This document shows, in pieces, positions 52,443-60,278 of a DNA stretch of 64,000 nt. The position numbers and the translations under genes were made by a program. Where the stretch lies: the NCBI GenBank assembly GCA_034669505.1, contig JAXDNJ010000007.1, positions 1 to 64,000 on the forward strand, written 5' to 3'. Position 1 is the first letter of the stretch; the number at the start of each line of letters is the position of its first letter. Below the pieces are notes generated by a model that ran no database searches, was not told where the DNA came from, and saw nothing but the letters and a program-made list of their open reading frames with translations. The stretch is from JAFASC01 sp034669505. GTDB taxonomy: Bacteria > Pseudomonadota > Alphaproteobacteria > Rhizobiales > Beijerinckiaceae.

Positions 52443-53989
52443 AGTTCTTCAGCATACCGACGATCAAAGCGGCGATCGAAGGTTTGGCAAGGATCAGTGG
52501 TAACTGGCTTCTTCCAACGTTCGTTTTCGCAGCAAACGACGTCGGTCTCGGTGAACTTGTCGACCTTTCGAAACGATTGGGAACGGATCAGTTCTTAGAT
52601 CGGTATTTCAATGGCAAGCGTGTGGGTCTTCCGGATTTTCCGAGCGGGAATAATCTACTTAGACCTCGATTTCGTGACATCAGGTGGGATCGTGGACCCT
52701 TCGCCGGCGATTTCATGATCCGGCAAAATACGAAAATGTGGGGAAACCTCTTTTCTAGTCGCGGCTATCGCGAGATGAGGCTAGAGGGCCTTATCGAAGG
52801 TGAGAAGGCAATTACATCGCTAACGGCCGCCTTTCAGCCGCGCTTAGAAGGCGAGATACCGAGCAGCTTCCGTTTTGAGGACTTCCTCGTATGGCTGTTT
52901 GCTTTCGAAGGCATTCCCGATCAAATTGATAGCTGGCCTGAGCTCATGGATCATCTCCTACGAGATGAACTCAACCTGACGGAATTCAAGCCGCCTTACC
53001 GGACGCGGTTCAGGCTTTCCGACCCGGAACCCCCATGGCCTGACTTTCTCGAGATCAGGCCGGCGAACGAAGAATATTTAGCTGAGCTTGCCCCTAAGCT
53101 TCTTGCGTCTTTGGCAACTGAGGCGGACGAAAGTGCAGACGAGGAGGAAGTCGAAAGGTTAGGCGCAGACGATGACCTCCTCGCCAGGATTAGAGCGGCC
53201 ATTCAGGCAAAAGAGAGCTTGGCATTCCTTTTAGCCGGACCACCAGGTACTGGAAAAACGCGATACGCTCGTCAGCTTGCTAAGGCGATTGCAGATGATG
53301 ACAGTAGCAGGATGTTATTTCTCCAGTTTCATCCAGCTATTGGATACGATGACTTCATTGAGGGTTTTCGCCCCGTACAGATAGAAGACGAAACAGGGTC
53401 TGGCGTCCGCTACAAGCTTGAGCCAAGGCTTTTTCTAAACTTCTCGAAGCGTGCGTCCGCGGACCTTGATCACAAGTATGTCGTGGTTATTGACGAGCTC
53501 AATCGCGGCGACGTCGCGCGTATCTTCGGTGAGGTCCTTACATATGTAGAGGTGGCCTATCGAGGTACCGAGTTTACGCTGCCTTTCTCCGGCGAGAGGG
53601 CATCGTTACCGAAAAATCTGATTATAATAGCCACGGCGAACCCATTCGATCGCTCAGTCACTGACCTTGACGATGCTCTGCTTCGGCGCTTCTGGGTCAT
53701 AGAAATGGAGCCGGACGGGACGTTCCTCAAAAGCTACCTGCAACAAAAGGGACTCGATGAGGCGTTAATCACCCGAACACACCGCGTCTTCACGTTGCTG
53801 AATGAAGCTTTTCCGAATGGCTTCGGCCACACCACGTTTCTTGGTGTCCGAAGCATCGAAGATCTGGCTGCCGTGTGGACCGGGAGACTTAGGCTAACTT
53901 TGAGACGCGCTCTGATGCACGATCGTGAAGCATACGAAGCCAGAGCGGCAGAAATCGAAAGCTTGCTTTCAGAGGATCGATCGGACTAG
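52439..53989 (+). CDS. mcrB: McrB-like AAA+ GTPase/ATPase, restriction motor
   Basis: A 516-residue protein. The AAA+ domain (about 245-500) has Walker A GPPGTGKTRYARQLA near 267, Walker B VVVIDELNRGD near 350 with the McrB-type NRGD, and TANPFDRSVTDLDDALLRRF (sensor/Arg finger; short form: DDALLRRFWVIE). The N-terminal 240 residues (KFFSIPTIKAAIEGL, then RYFNGKRVGLPDFPSG) do not resemble the methyl-cytosine-binding McrB-N domain and are probably a different recognition module. GTG 52439 is coupled to the methyltransferase. With McrC it forms the cleaving complex. Confidence 0.85.
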   Translation: MKFFSIPTIKAAIEGLARISGNWLLPTFVFAANDVGLGELVDLSKRLGTDQFLDRYFNGKRVGLPDFPSGNNLLRPRFRDIRWDRGPFAGDFMIRQNTKMWGNLFSSRGYREMRLEGLIEGEKAITSLTAAFQPRLEGEIPSSFRFEDFLVWLFAFEGIPDQIDSWPELMDHLLRDELNLTEFKPPYRTRFRLSDPEPPWPDFLEIRPANEEYLAELAPKLLASLATEADESADEEEVERLGADDDLLARIRAAIQAKESLAFLLAGPPGTGKTRYARQLAKAIADDDSSRMLFLQFHPAIGYDDFIEGFRPVQIEDETGSGVRYKLEPRLFLNFSKRASADLDHKYVVVIDELNRGDVARIFGEVLTYVEVAYRGTEFTLPFSGERASLPKNLIIIATANPFDRSVTDLDDALLRRFWVIEMEPDGTFLKSYLQQKGLDEALITRTHRVFTLLNEAFPNGFGHTTFLGVRSIEDLAAVWTGRLRLTLRRALMHDREAYEARAAEIESLLSEDRSD

Positions 53990-54061
53990 GGCGAGAAGGG
54001 GCTGGCCTTCAAACTTATGCGCCAAGTACGGCTTCGCGCTGCGATACGAGACCGGTAGAAG

Positions 54062-55309
54062 ATGCGCCTTGTCGACCTGCATGAACGGGAATCCAGAACG
54101 TTTCCGCGTGAGGAATTGTTCGACGCACGCAACCAAAGCTTGATTTTACCAGAAACATGGTCCCTGTCCGCAATCGACCTCCGCGAGACGACAGCCGGAG
54201 TTCAGCTTAGAGCACTGGGTTTGGTCGGATATTTGCCTCTTACTGCAAACATTGTTCTGAATGTCAGGCCGAAATTTCCGCTGTCTAATTTATGGGAGAT
54301 GCTGCGAGTCGCTGAGGAGGCATACGAGCGTATTCTTCCCGTTCTCAGGCTTTATCACGCCCAGAATGTCGCCGTTCCGCATCTCCTTATCGCACGAGCT
54401 TTCTGCCATTTTCTCAAAGACATACTTACGGCTGGCGTTTCGCGTGGGTACCACAGGGAAAAGCACCATGGATATTTCAAGCCAAAGCTCAATTTCTCCC
54501 AAACCTTGTCGCGCTTTTTGTCACGGGGTGATGACGTCAACGTGGCTTCCGATGTGTTCTCGTTCTCCTCGCGTAGCCATGTAAATGGCATCTTACGAGC
54601 GGCTTGTGCCGATTTCTTGCGGCTAATTCCCAAGGACGAGAGCTGGCGCTCGGAGCGAGCGTTAATTCTTGATGGTCTTAACGCCCTTCACACCGTCAGA
54701 CCTGAGAGGATGACCGCTCATGATCTAAGACTGCCTCCGAGTGTGGCATTTTGGATACGCCCTGGATATGCCGGAGCACTGACATCGTACGGCCTATTGC
54801 TCGGTCTAACGAAGATTGGATTTGGATATCACGCCCAGGGCGCCGAACTCCCGTCGTTTCTTTTTTCACTAGATGATGTGTTCGAAAGCTTTGTGCGGAA
54901 CTCATTGCGCCAGAGCCTTCGAGCGATTGGAATCTCGGTACTGGACGGCAATAACCCCAGGCATCAAGGCCGGCTTTTTACCGATAACTCCATTTTCCCG
55001 GTGAAGCCTGATCTCATATTGAGGAGAGGCAAAACGGACGTTCTTGGAATTGGGGAGGTAAAGTACAAGCCTAAGCTTGAGGAGTCGGATCGGTATCAGC
55101 TCATCAGTCATGTCATCGCAACTGAGGCTCCCCGCGGCGTGTGGATATCACCAGCGCCCTCAGAAGCCGAAAGCGGCTTGCATTACGTCGGTCGCGTCGG
55201 CACCGGTCAGCAATTTTATCATTATCGGCTGGACCTCAGTGGAAACCTCGACGTAGCTCGATCGGAGATGGGCGATGTCCTTCACACTCTCCTGACGCGA
55301 GCCCCATAA
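54062..55309 (+). CDS. mcrC: McrC-like restriction endonuclease subunit
   Basis: A 415-residue McrC homologue. The N-terminal region contains LRALGLVGYLPLTANIVLNVRPKFP, typical of McrC (short: LVGYLPLTANIVLNVRPKF), and the C-terminal domain has a PD-(D/E)xK site: KPDLIL (D about 316) then GIGEVKYK (E about 332, K about 334). It should be the nuclease activated by the McrB-like motor. There is a 72-base gap after mcrB. Confidence 0.86.
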   Translation: MRLVDLHERESRTFPREELFDARNQSLILPETWSLSAIDLRETTAGVQLRALGLVGYLPLTANIVLNVRPKFPLSNLWEMLRVAEEAYERILPVLRLYHAQNVAVPHLLIARAFCHFLKDILTAGVSRGYHREKHHGYFKPKLNFSQTLSRFLSRGDDVNVASDVFSFSSRSHVNGILRAACADFLRLIPKDESWRSERALILDGLNALHTVRPERMTAHDLRLPPSVAFWIRPGYAGALTSYGLLLGLTKIGFGYHAQGAELPSFLFSLDDVFESFVRNSLRQSLRAIGISVLDGNNPRHQGRLFTDNSIFPVKPDLILRRGKTDVLGIGEVKYKPKLEESDRYQLISHVIATEAPRGVWISPAPSEAESGLHYVGRVGTGQQFYHYRLDLSGNLDVARSEMGDVLHTLLTRAP

Positions 55310-55353
55310 GGCGCGCGTCCTTTGCTGCTCGCGTGAGTAGTTCCTATCGTGGG

Positions 55354-55388
55354 GATAACCCGCGAGAAGTGGGGACGAGCCGGTTATC
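55354..55388. promoter_or_regulatory. inverted repeat before the MerR-like gene
   Basis: GATAACC (55354-55360) and GGTTATC (55382-55388) face each other across 21 bases that include a second GTGGGGA. The right arm ends 9 bases before the start codon at 55398, so a regulator bound here would block expression of the next gene, possibly its own product. Confidence 0.4.
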
Positions 55389-55397
55389 ATCAAGGGT

Positions 55398-55979
55398 ATG
55401 ACCGACGACCAGTCGCGACCAGTCGCGACAAGCGACGACACGGACTTCACCCTCTCGATCGACGAGGCTCTGGAGCACTACGCGCGTGCGGGTCTTCCTC
55501 GTACCCCGCGTAGCATTCAACGCTACTGCGCCAAGGGCCACCTCGACTGCCGTCGGAGCGAAACGCAATTCGGCGAAAAGTATCTGATTTCTCCTGCTTC
55601 AGTCGCCAAGCACATCGCGTACATAGAGGAGGTGCGACCTGTCGCGACCGTTCGCGACCTGTCGCGACAAGTCGCGACCGAACCGGCCGTCGAGACCCTA
55701 AACCAGATCGTCTCGGAGAGCGCGACAGGCGACGACAAGCCACGACCGTTCGCAGCGAGCCATGTCGAGCAGCTCGAAAAGCGGCTCGGGGAGAAAGACA
55801 GCGAGATTCAGTTCCTTCGATCCGAGGTGGCGGTCAAGAACGACCAGATCAAGGACCTCACGGAACGAGCGCGCGAGACGAACCACCTTATCGCCGGCCT
55901 TCAGCGAATGCTGACACCCTTGCTCGGGGGATCGCCGGTTGATCCTAACCGTGACGCTCACCGAGACCCGATGCAGTAG
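55398..55979 (+). CDS. MerR-like HTH and coiled-coil protein, possible island replication/partition regulator
   Basis: A 193-residue protein of unknown family. Residues 18-75 (TLSIDEALEHYARAGLPRTP, ..., CAKGHLDCRRSE, ..., SPASVAKHIAYIEEVR) look like a MerR-type winged helix. From about 120 to 170 it is a coiled coil (VEQLEKRLGEKDSEIQFLRS, then VKNDQIKDLTERA). The N-terminus (SRPVATSD) and the middle (RPVATVRDLSRQVAT) are low-complexity stretches encoded by the 10-bp repeats inside the gene. It is followed by a winged-helix initiator-like gene. A DNA-binding role at the repeats is plausible. Confidence 0.7.
   Translation: MTDDQSRPVATSDDTDFTLSIDEALEHYARAGLPRTPRSIQRYCAKGHLDCRRSETQFGEKYLISPASVAKHIAYIEEVRPVATVRDLSRQVATEPAVETLNQIVSESATGDDKPRPFAASHVEQLEKRLGEKDSEIQFLRSEVAVKNDQIKDLTERARETNHLIAGLQRMLTPLLGGSPVDPNRDAHRDPMQ
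55401..55440. repeat. 10-bp repeat array, copy 2 (start of MerR-like gene)
   Basis: Four contiguous 10-base units start right after the ATG: ACCGACGACC, AGTCGCGACC, AGTCGCGACA and AGCGACGACA. Two contain the full palindrome GTCGCGAC (55412-55419, 55422-55429). Because 10 is not a multiple of 3, the units rotate the reading frame, yet the frame stays open. Confidence 0.7.
55630..55757. repeat. 10-bp repeat array, copies 3 and 4 (inside MerR-like gene)
   Basis: Five units at 55630-55679 (AGGTGCGACC, TGTCGCGACC, GTTCGCGACC, TGTCGCGACA, AGTCGCGACC) contain three full GTCGCGAC palindromes, all spaced by exactly 10 bases or multiples. Four weaker units follow at 55718-55757 (GAGCGCGACA, GGCGACGACA, AGCCACGACC, GTTCGCAGCG). 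They are inside the coding sequence and give RPVAT/RQVAT peptide repeats. Confidence 0.75.
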
Positions 55980-56032
55980 TGAGAAGAGGGGATAAGCGGC
56001 CTTGCTGAATTTGCAGGCCGTATAATGAGCTC

Positions 56033-56395
56033 ATGAACTCCCGCTCGGAGAGACACATTGGCGACATCCTCCGCGAGCGGAATATTCAAATCATCGGAGC
56101 CGATCTTGGAACGCGCTATGGGTTCACGCAGGTTCCCAACTTTATACTCACCAAGAAAGAAATCTCAGTGGGCGCTAAGCTAGCATACGCGATGCTTCTC
56201 AAATATGCGTGGGACAACGACCTCTGCTTTCCCGGACAGATCAAACTGGCAGAGGACATGGGCGCGGCTGAGCGGAGTGTCCGCACCTACCTGAAAGAAC
56301 TTGAGACAGCCGAACTCCTGGAGATTGCGCAAAGGGGATTGGGTAAGACCAATCTGTATCGATTGCACCTGACAATCAAATCTCGCCGGCGCTGA
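56033..56395 (+). CDS. winged-helix replication initiator-like protein
   Basis: A 120-residue protein with the pattern FTQVPNFILTKKEISVGAKL, AYAMLLKYAWDN, CFPGQIKLAEDMGAAERSVR and TYLKELETAELLEI, GKTNLYRL. This is a winged-helix unit seen in mobile-element and plasmid initiator-like proteins. An origin-like stretch begins right at its stop codon. It may start replication or regulate its own region. It is much shorter than full plasmid Rep proteins. Confidence 0.72.
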   Translation: MNSRSERHIGDILRERNIQIIGADLGTRYGFTQVPNFILTKKEISVGAKLAYAMLLKYAWDNDLCFPGQIKLAEDMGAAERSVRTYLKELETAELLEIAQRGLGKTNLYRLHLTIKSRRR

Positions 56396-56515
56396 CCGGC
56401 AAAATTTGCCGGTCAAGAACGGCAATAACTACCGTTCAGGAACGGCAGAATATGCCGGTCACTCTATATAAGAATACGCATCTAAAAATACGCATATTAA
56501 AAATACCCAGCCAGG
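56394..56515. other. candidate replication origin (palindromes and AT-rich repeats)
   Basis: Starting at the stop codon of the initiator-like gene is a perfect palindrome, GACCGGCAAA (56394-56403) and TTTGCCGGTC (56405-56414). Then comes CCGTTC-AG-GAACGG (56432-56445), with extra GAACGGCA and GCCGGTC copies. AT-rich repeats of AATACGCAT follow at 56473-56481, 56487-56495 and a partial one at 56502, spaced 14-15 bases. Inverted repeats plus an AT-rich repeat zone beside an initiator gene is the usual plan of an iteron origin. Function is inference. Confidence 0.5.
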
Positions 56516-56881
56516 AATTCATTTTTCAAATAAGAAGGGGAGTTCATCCACGAACACGAACAGACAAACGAGCGAAAACGGCTCAACCAAGCCATAGAAC
56601 GGCGACGCCGATTTAATGGCTTAACAGAGCCAAATATTTCACGTCGGACAATATTAGTTTCGCGACACTGAACACTCGTTCGATAGGTGACTTTGCATCA
56701 CCGCTCTCTTCCCCACAGCCTCCATGGCAGATCATTTCTTCAATATCGCGCCGCTCCCAAAACCCGGACTCGCGCGCTGTCTTGCGTTCGAGCGGAATGA
56801 GTTCTTGTTAGGTTTGTTGATCGGCAGCTTCGCCCCGCTTCCGCAGATACCCTCACCGCGGATATGCTATACTAGGTTCAT
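56516..56881. other. gene-poor stretch after the origin-like region
   Basis: About 365 bases without a convincing gene. It has several dispersed A/C-rich and GAACACGAACAG-type patches and a possible promoter before the ParD-like gene at 56882. I see no repeat of note and no RNA gene. Confidence 0.4.
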
Positions 56882-57100
56882 ATGACCAAGGCACTTCAAG
56901 AAGCGATTGCGGAGATTGCGCAGTTGCCGAAGTCGGCTCAGGATAGGATCGGGGAAGAACTCCTTTTGCACGTCGACAAACTTCGCCAATTGCGTGCAAA
57001 GCTCGAAAAGGGCGCGGCATCTCTTGACCGGGGCGAAGGCCGAAGGCTGGATATTGGCGAGATTACCGGGCGCGCCCATGCGCGATATGGCGAGGGTTGA
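56882..57100 (+). CDS. ParD-like antitoxin
   Basis: A 72-residue acidic/helical protein (IAEIAQLPKSAQDRIGEELL, then LDIGEITGRAHARYGEG) directly upstream of a ParE/RelE toxin gene. This matches the short antitoxins that precede ParE-type toxins. The toxin start overlaps its last codons by 23 bases. The DNA-binding part is not obvious. Confidence 0.7.
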   Translation: MTKALQEAIAEIAQLPKSAQDRIGEELLLHVDKLRQLRAKLEKGAASLDRGEGRRLDIGEITGRAHARYGEG

Positions 57101-57395
57101 CCGTCAGTTAGTCTGGTCGCCGCAAGCAGAGCAGGACCTTCTGGACATATGGCGATTCGGCGCGATCGAATGGTCGCCTGCCGTCGCAGACAAGCATAAT
57201 CGGATTGTCTGGCGCGCCTGCCAGCGGCTTGCAGGAAACCCGCAACTCGGGAGATCGCGCCAGGAACTCATGAATGGCGTGCATTCAATAGTGGTAGTCC
57301 CTCACGTTGTGTTCTATCGAAGCTCATCAAGCGCAATCGAGATCATTAGAGTGCTGCATCAGAGTGAAGATGTGGAGACAATCTTTCATTCGTGA
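57078..57395 (+). CDS. ParE/RelE-type toxin
   Basis: A 105-residue toxin from ATG 57078 (or 57087, MARVDRQ). The ParE pattern is seen: LVWSPQAEQDLLDIWRFGA, ADKHNRIVWRACQRLAGNPQ, LGRSRQELMNGVHSIVVVPH, YRSSSSAIEIIRVLHQSEDV. It should target gyrase or the ribosome and be neutralised by the preceding antitoxin. The pair could stabilise the island. Confidence 0.82.
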   Translation: MRDMARVDRQLVWSPQAEQDLLDIWRFGAIEWSPAVADKHNRIVWRACQRLAGNPQLGRSRQELMNGVHSIVVVPHVVFYRSSSSAIEIIRVLHQSEDVETIFHS

Positions 57396-57490
57396 GTGCC
57401 CCCGTCAGAAAATATCTGATTCCCGACGCAAGAACTCCTCATGCGGCTCATTTGCATTTATGCTGACGACACTCGTGTTACAATGGGCCG

Positions 57491-57994
57491 GTGGATAAGA
57501 TTTCTCGGATTGCCCTGCTACTTCCTGTAATAGCAGGTGCGGCCCTCATCGCCGTCGCTTGTAAATTCGGGGTGGTAAATAATACCCGTGGTTTACCAGA
57601 AGACGTAACTTTTTGCGGCACGGTCTATAAGGCGGAGACTGTTCTCCTCGACGACGTAGATGTTCTAAAACGGATCAGCTTGATAGCAGGACAAGATCGC
57701 AAGGTACTGCGAGATCCTGAATACGCCGGCACCGGCGAAATTTGCGGAGTGCTGCGTCAGGAGTTCCCTCCGCACAGCCTTTTACCAATTTTGTTACACC
57801 CTGCGAGGGTGGCTTCGATGGACATAGGGGGTGGGAGGGTTTATCCGCTTGAAATAATATCACCTTATCGAGACGGAACGGTTATCCAATTCAATATCGA
57901 CGTAGGAAACAACGTCATTTATCAGGCTAGCAGTCCTTCGTATCCAAACGATGGTGGCATGGGCGTCGATATCCCAATCGGCAGTCTCAGGTAA
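57491..57994 (+). CDS. putative lipoprotein of unknown function
   Basis: A 167-residue protein from GTG 57491. The N-terminus has a hydrophobic segment and a weak lipobox (LIAVAC, Cys about 24). I recognise no domain in the rest. Two Cys occur later (TFCGT, GEICGV). It lies between the ParDE-like pair and the leftward M23 protein and is part of a run of exported unknown genes. Confidence 0.6.
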   Translation: MDKISRIALLLPVIAGAALIAVACKFGVVNNTRGLPEDVTFCGTVYKAETVLLDDVDVLKRISLIAGQDRKVLRDPEYAGTGEICGVLRQEFPPHSLLPILLHPARVASMDIGGGRVYPLEIISPYRDGTVIQFNIDVGNNVIYQASSPSYPNDGGMGVDIPIGSLR

Positions 57995-58002
57995 GCTGCC
58001 TT

Positions 58003-59154
58003 CTATTGGAATATCACGTTATTAGTGTTGTTCGGATCTATGAAACCGGCTGGAAAGGCCTGATGCCCGCCGCACACGGTTTGAGGTAAGGCGCCTGTGC
58101 CGGAAAGATGTTGAACATATTCCCCAATCCGCACTCCGAAATGGAAATGAGAAGCATGGGGAGGAGATAGATTTGCGACAGTTGCTATTTGCATCCCCTT
58201 CGGTACGAAACCGCGATTTGAGAGCAGATCGGGGACGGGAGTCACATGCCAATAAACCGTAGTATACTTGCCGTTTAGGGGATGTTGGTGCTCAAGCACA
58301 ATATTATAGGCCCATCCCTCCGTTTCTGATGGCAGAAGAATTTCTTTCACAACCCCGTCTTCGGCCGAGAATACTCCGGTGCCCGGGGCTGCCCGAAAGT
58401 CGGTGCCGTTGTGCTTTTCGATCAGTCCGTTGCAGTACTTATTAGCAGACCAGTCGTCTTTGAATTTCTGCGTCGGAAACCTAGTTGCATATGGGGTGGC
58501 AAGCGGCCATTTAAGTTTCAATATCGAATCGTTGGCTTGGGGCGTGTAGTACACATCGAGCTGGGGTCGGTTCCCCTGAGCGCTTGAACTTGAGAACATG
58601 TTGAACAGGTTATTGGTGGCCAAAGTCCCACCAATTCGTAGGCCGAAGTTTAGAGAGCTCGCACTCCCACTCCGCCATTGATTGTAGGTTGTTGTGATAT
58701 CTAAACGGTACCAACCAGGGGCTTTTGGTGGTATGGTTTGCACGAGCGCGATACTGGAGGGCTGGGTTGCCCACTTAACCGTCCCGGAGTGCCATGGGGA
58801 CGTTATCCTGTACCAGTTCATTGCAGCAGGTGTTGTCCCGGCATAGGGACTGGCATACAGCCATAGATAAGCAACATTCGCGCGTTGCGGTAGTCCGCTC
58901 AGGTCAAACCGGACAAGGGCGACATCGGCGACGCCCGTCAATGTACCTACCCGAAGAGTGCTATCATGGACGGCACTCCCATTGCTGGTGCTAGGTAGCC
59001 ACGTATCCATCCCCTCCGGAAACGGGCCCGCTACCCGTGGCTTAACTGAGTCAGCCGAGGAAGTAGCGATCGAAAGTAGAAGCACCCCCATTGACGCGGC
59101 GATCTTTGCGGCGATCGCACCGTCAACTATCATTGCACTCCAGCGCCATTTCAT
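58003..59154 (-). CDS. DNRLRE-domain and M23-type metallopeptidase fusion
   Basis: A 383-residue exported protein from ATG 59154 with GGGGGA upstream; earlier in-frame ATGs exist (59160, 59196, 59220). A signal segment (AAKIAASMGVLLLSIATSSA) is followed by a beta-rich DNRLRE-like domain (DSTLRVGTLTGVADVALVRF, RLDITTTYNQWRSG) and a C-terminal M23-type fold with HNGTDFRAAPGTGVFSAEDG (H-x3-D) and SHFHFGVRIG (HxH). M23 peptidases cut peptidoglycan crosslinks. The DNRLRE part is often found in surface proteins, so a targeted cell-wall enzyme is likely. It converges with the lipoprotein gene. Confidence 0.78.
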   Translation of the reverse strand: MKWRWSAMIVDGAIAAKIAASMGVLLLSIATSSADSVKPRVAGPFPEGMDTWLPSTSNGSAVHDSTLRVGTLTGVADVALVRFDLSGLPQRANVAYLWLYASPYAGTTPAAMNWYRITSPWHSGTVKWATQPSSIALVQTIPPKAPGWYRLDITTTYNQWRSGSASSLNFGLRIGGTLATNNLFNMFSSSSAQGNRPQLDVYYTPQANDSILKLKWPLATPYATRFPTQKFKDDWSANKYCNGLIEKHNGTDFRAAPGTGVFSAEDGVVKEILLPSETEGWAYNIVLEHQHPLNGKYTTVYWHVTPVPDLLSNRGFVPKGMQIATVANLSPPHASHFHFGVRIGEYVQHLSGTGALPQTVCGGHQAFPAGFIDPNNTNNVIFQ

Positions 59155-59496
59155 CAGCATCCCCCAAAAATCACTGAAAATTACTTTGCCAACCATAGGA
59201 TGTGACCGGCCTCGCTGCAAGCTGAACAGTCAAGCTGGGAACAAATAATTCAGGGACGTTCGAACGGACGGGCCTGAATAGCTGTTGGCTCCAGGCTCCC
59301 CGACCCAGCGCAGCGAGGCTAGAAATCACGCCTTTGATCATCGCTGGAGCCCGCTCTGTCACCGCCTGCGCTCCTTGACCTTGCGCGCGCCCACCGCAGG
59401 GCGGTTCTAGATTTTGCCCTCGCGAACGGCTCACCCCCTTGTCCTTTCCTCTATTTCACGCTGTAATGGCACGCTTTTGCAGTAGGAGTACAAGAC
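59155..59496. promoter_or_regulatory. divergent intergenic region with nested palindrome
   Basis: A 342-base gap between the leftward peptidase gene and the rightward 59497 gene. It must hold two promoters. A nested palindrome lies at 59249-59278: outer arms TTCAGG and CCTGAA enclose the perfect CGTTCGAACG (59257-59266). The region close to 59497 has a TAGGAG-like ribosome site. No gene is supported. Confidence 0.45.
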
Positions 59497-60108
59497 ATGA
59501 CTACTATTCGCATCAAGAGCGTTTCAGCTCCAGTGGGTTCTTGCGATGCAGATTGCGCGCCGGTTCGCGCGAACACGTGGCGCACTGACTTTCCACTCGC
59601 AGACCCCGCCAGGGTTGGTATCGGGTATGCCGTTGAGCCGTCGCCGTTTGTTTTCACCCCGACCATGTTTGCAATACATGATCACCACTACACCGCACCC
59701 AATGTGCCAGATGCGGCGCGTGCGACGATTACTTACGAGTTCTCAACGGCAGCGCAAGTTAAGGATTTTTTGATCGTTCAACATACTAACGGAATCGTAG
59801 AAATCGAAGGATTTGCGGCGGATACACCGGCTGCAGTCTCCTCAGCCGGGGCAAGCATTGGTGTAGCGCGAAGCAGACTAGTTGGCTCCGCAACGGGTGG
59901 AAATATGTTTGTCGAGGGCGCACGCGACATATTTGAGTTCCCGGCTCATCCTGCAAGGCTTTTTTTCCGAATTCTAATTCGGAAAACTCCCTTAGCGAAC
60001 GGATACGCGTCATACCGGCTTTACCCTCGAAACGCTGACCATGATCCTTTCACGGTCGCGAGCGTAGAAACTCTCTCGACGCACGCCGGATTGATAACTC
60101 TTCCTTAA
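59497..60108 (+). CDS. uncharacterised protein, beta-rich
   Basis: A 203-residue protein of unknown family. ATG 59497 has a good AGGAG site (59484-59488). There is no signal peptide. The pattern of alternating hydrophobic stretches (ATITYEFSTAAQVKDFLIVQ, LFFRILIRKT) suggests a beta-sandwich or jelly-roll fold, as in some discoidin-like domains. Two Cys are near the N-terminus (GSCDADCAP). Function unknown. Confidence 0.65.
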   Translation: MTTIRIKSVSAPVGSCDADCAPVRANTWRTDFPLADPARVGIGYAVEPSPFVFTPTMFAIHDHHYTAPNVPDAARATITYEFSTAAQVKDFLIVQHTNGIVEIEGFAADTPAAVSSAGASIGVARSRLVGSATGGNMFVEGARDIFEFPAHPARLFFRILIRKTPLANGYASYRLYPRNADHDPFTVASVETLSTHAGLITLP

Positions 60109-60278
60109 GTATGACGGCCCTGTCGAACTCCTCGATTGTGCCCTAAAGAATCAGTATTGGAGTCGATTGGTCGGTTCGGAACCAACGAGCTTCCCAACCA
60201 CATCTTGTAATCTGACCTTAGCTGTTGCACAGTGAAGTATGCAGTAGTGGATGTAGTCGCGTGCGTTCGGAGAGGTAT

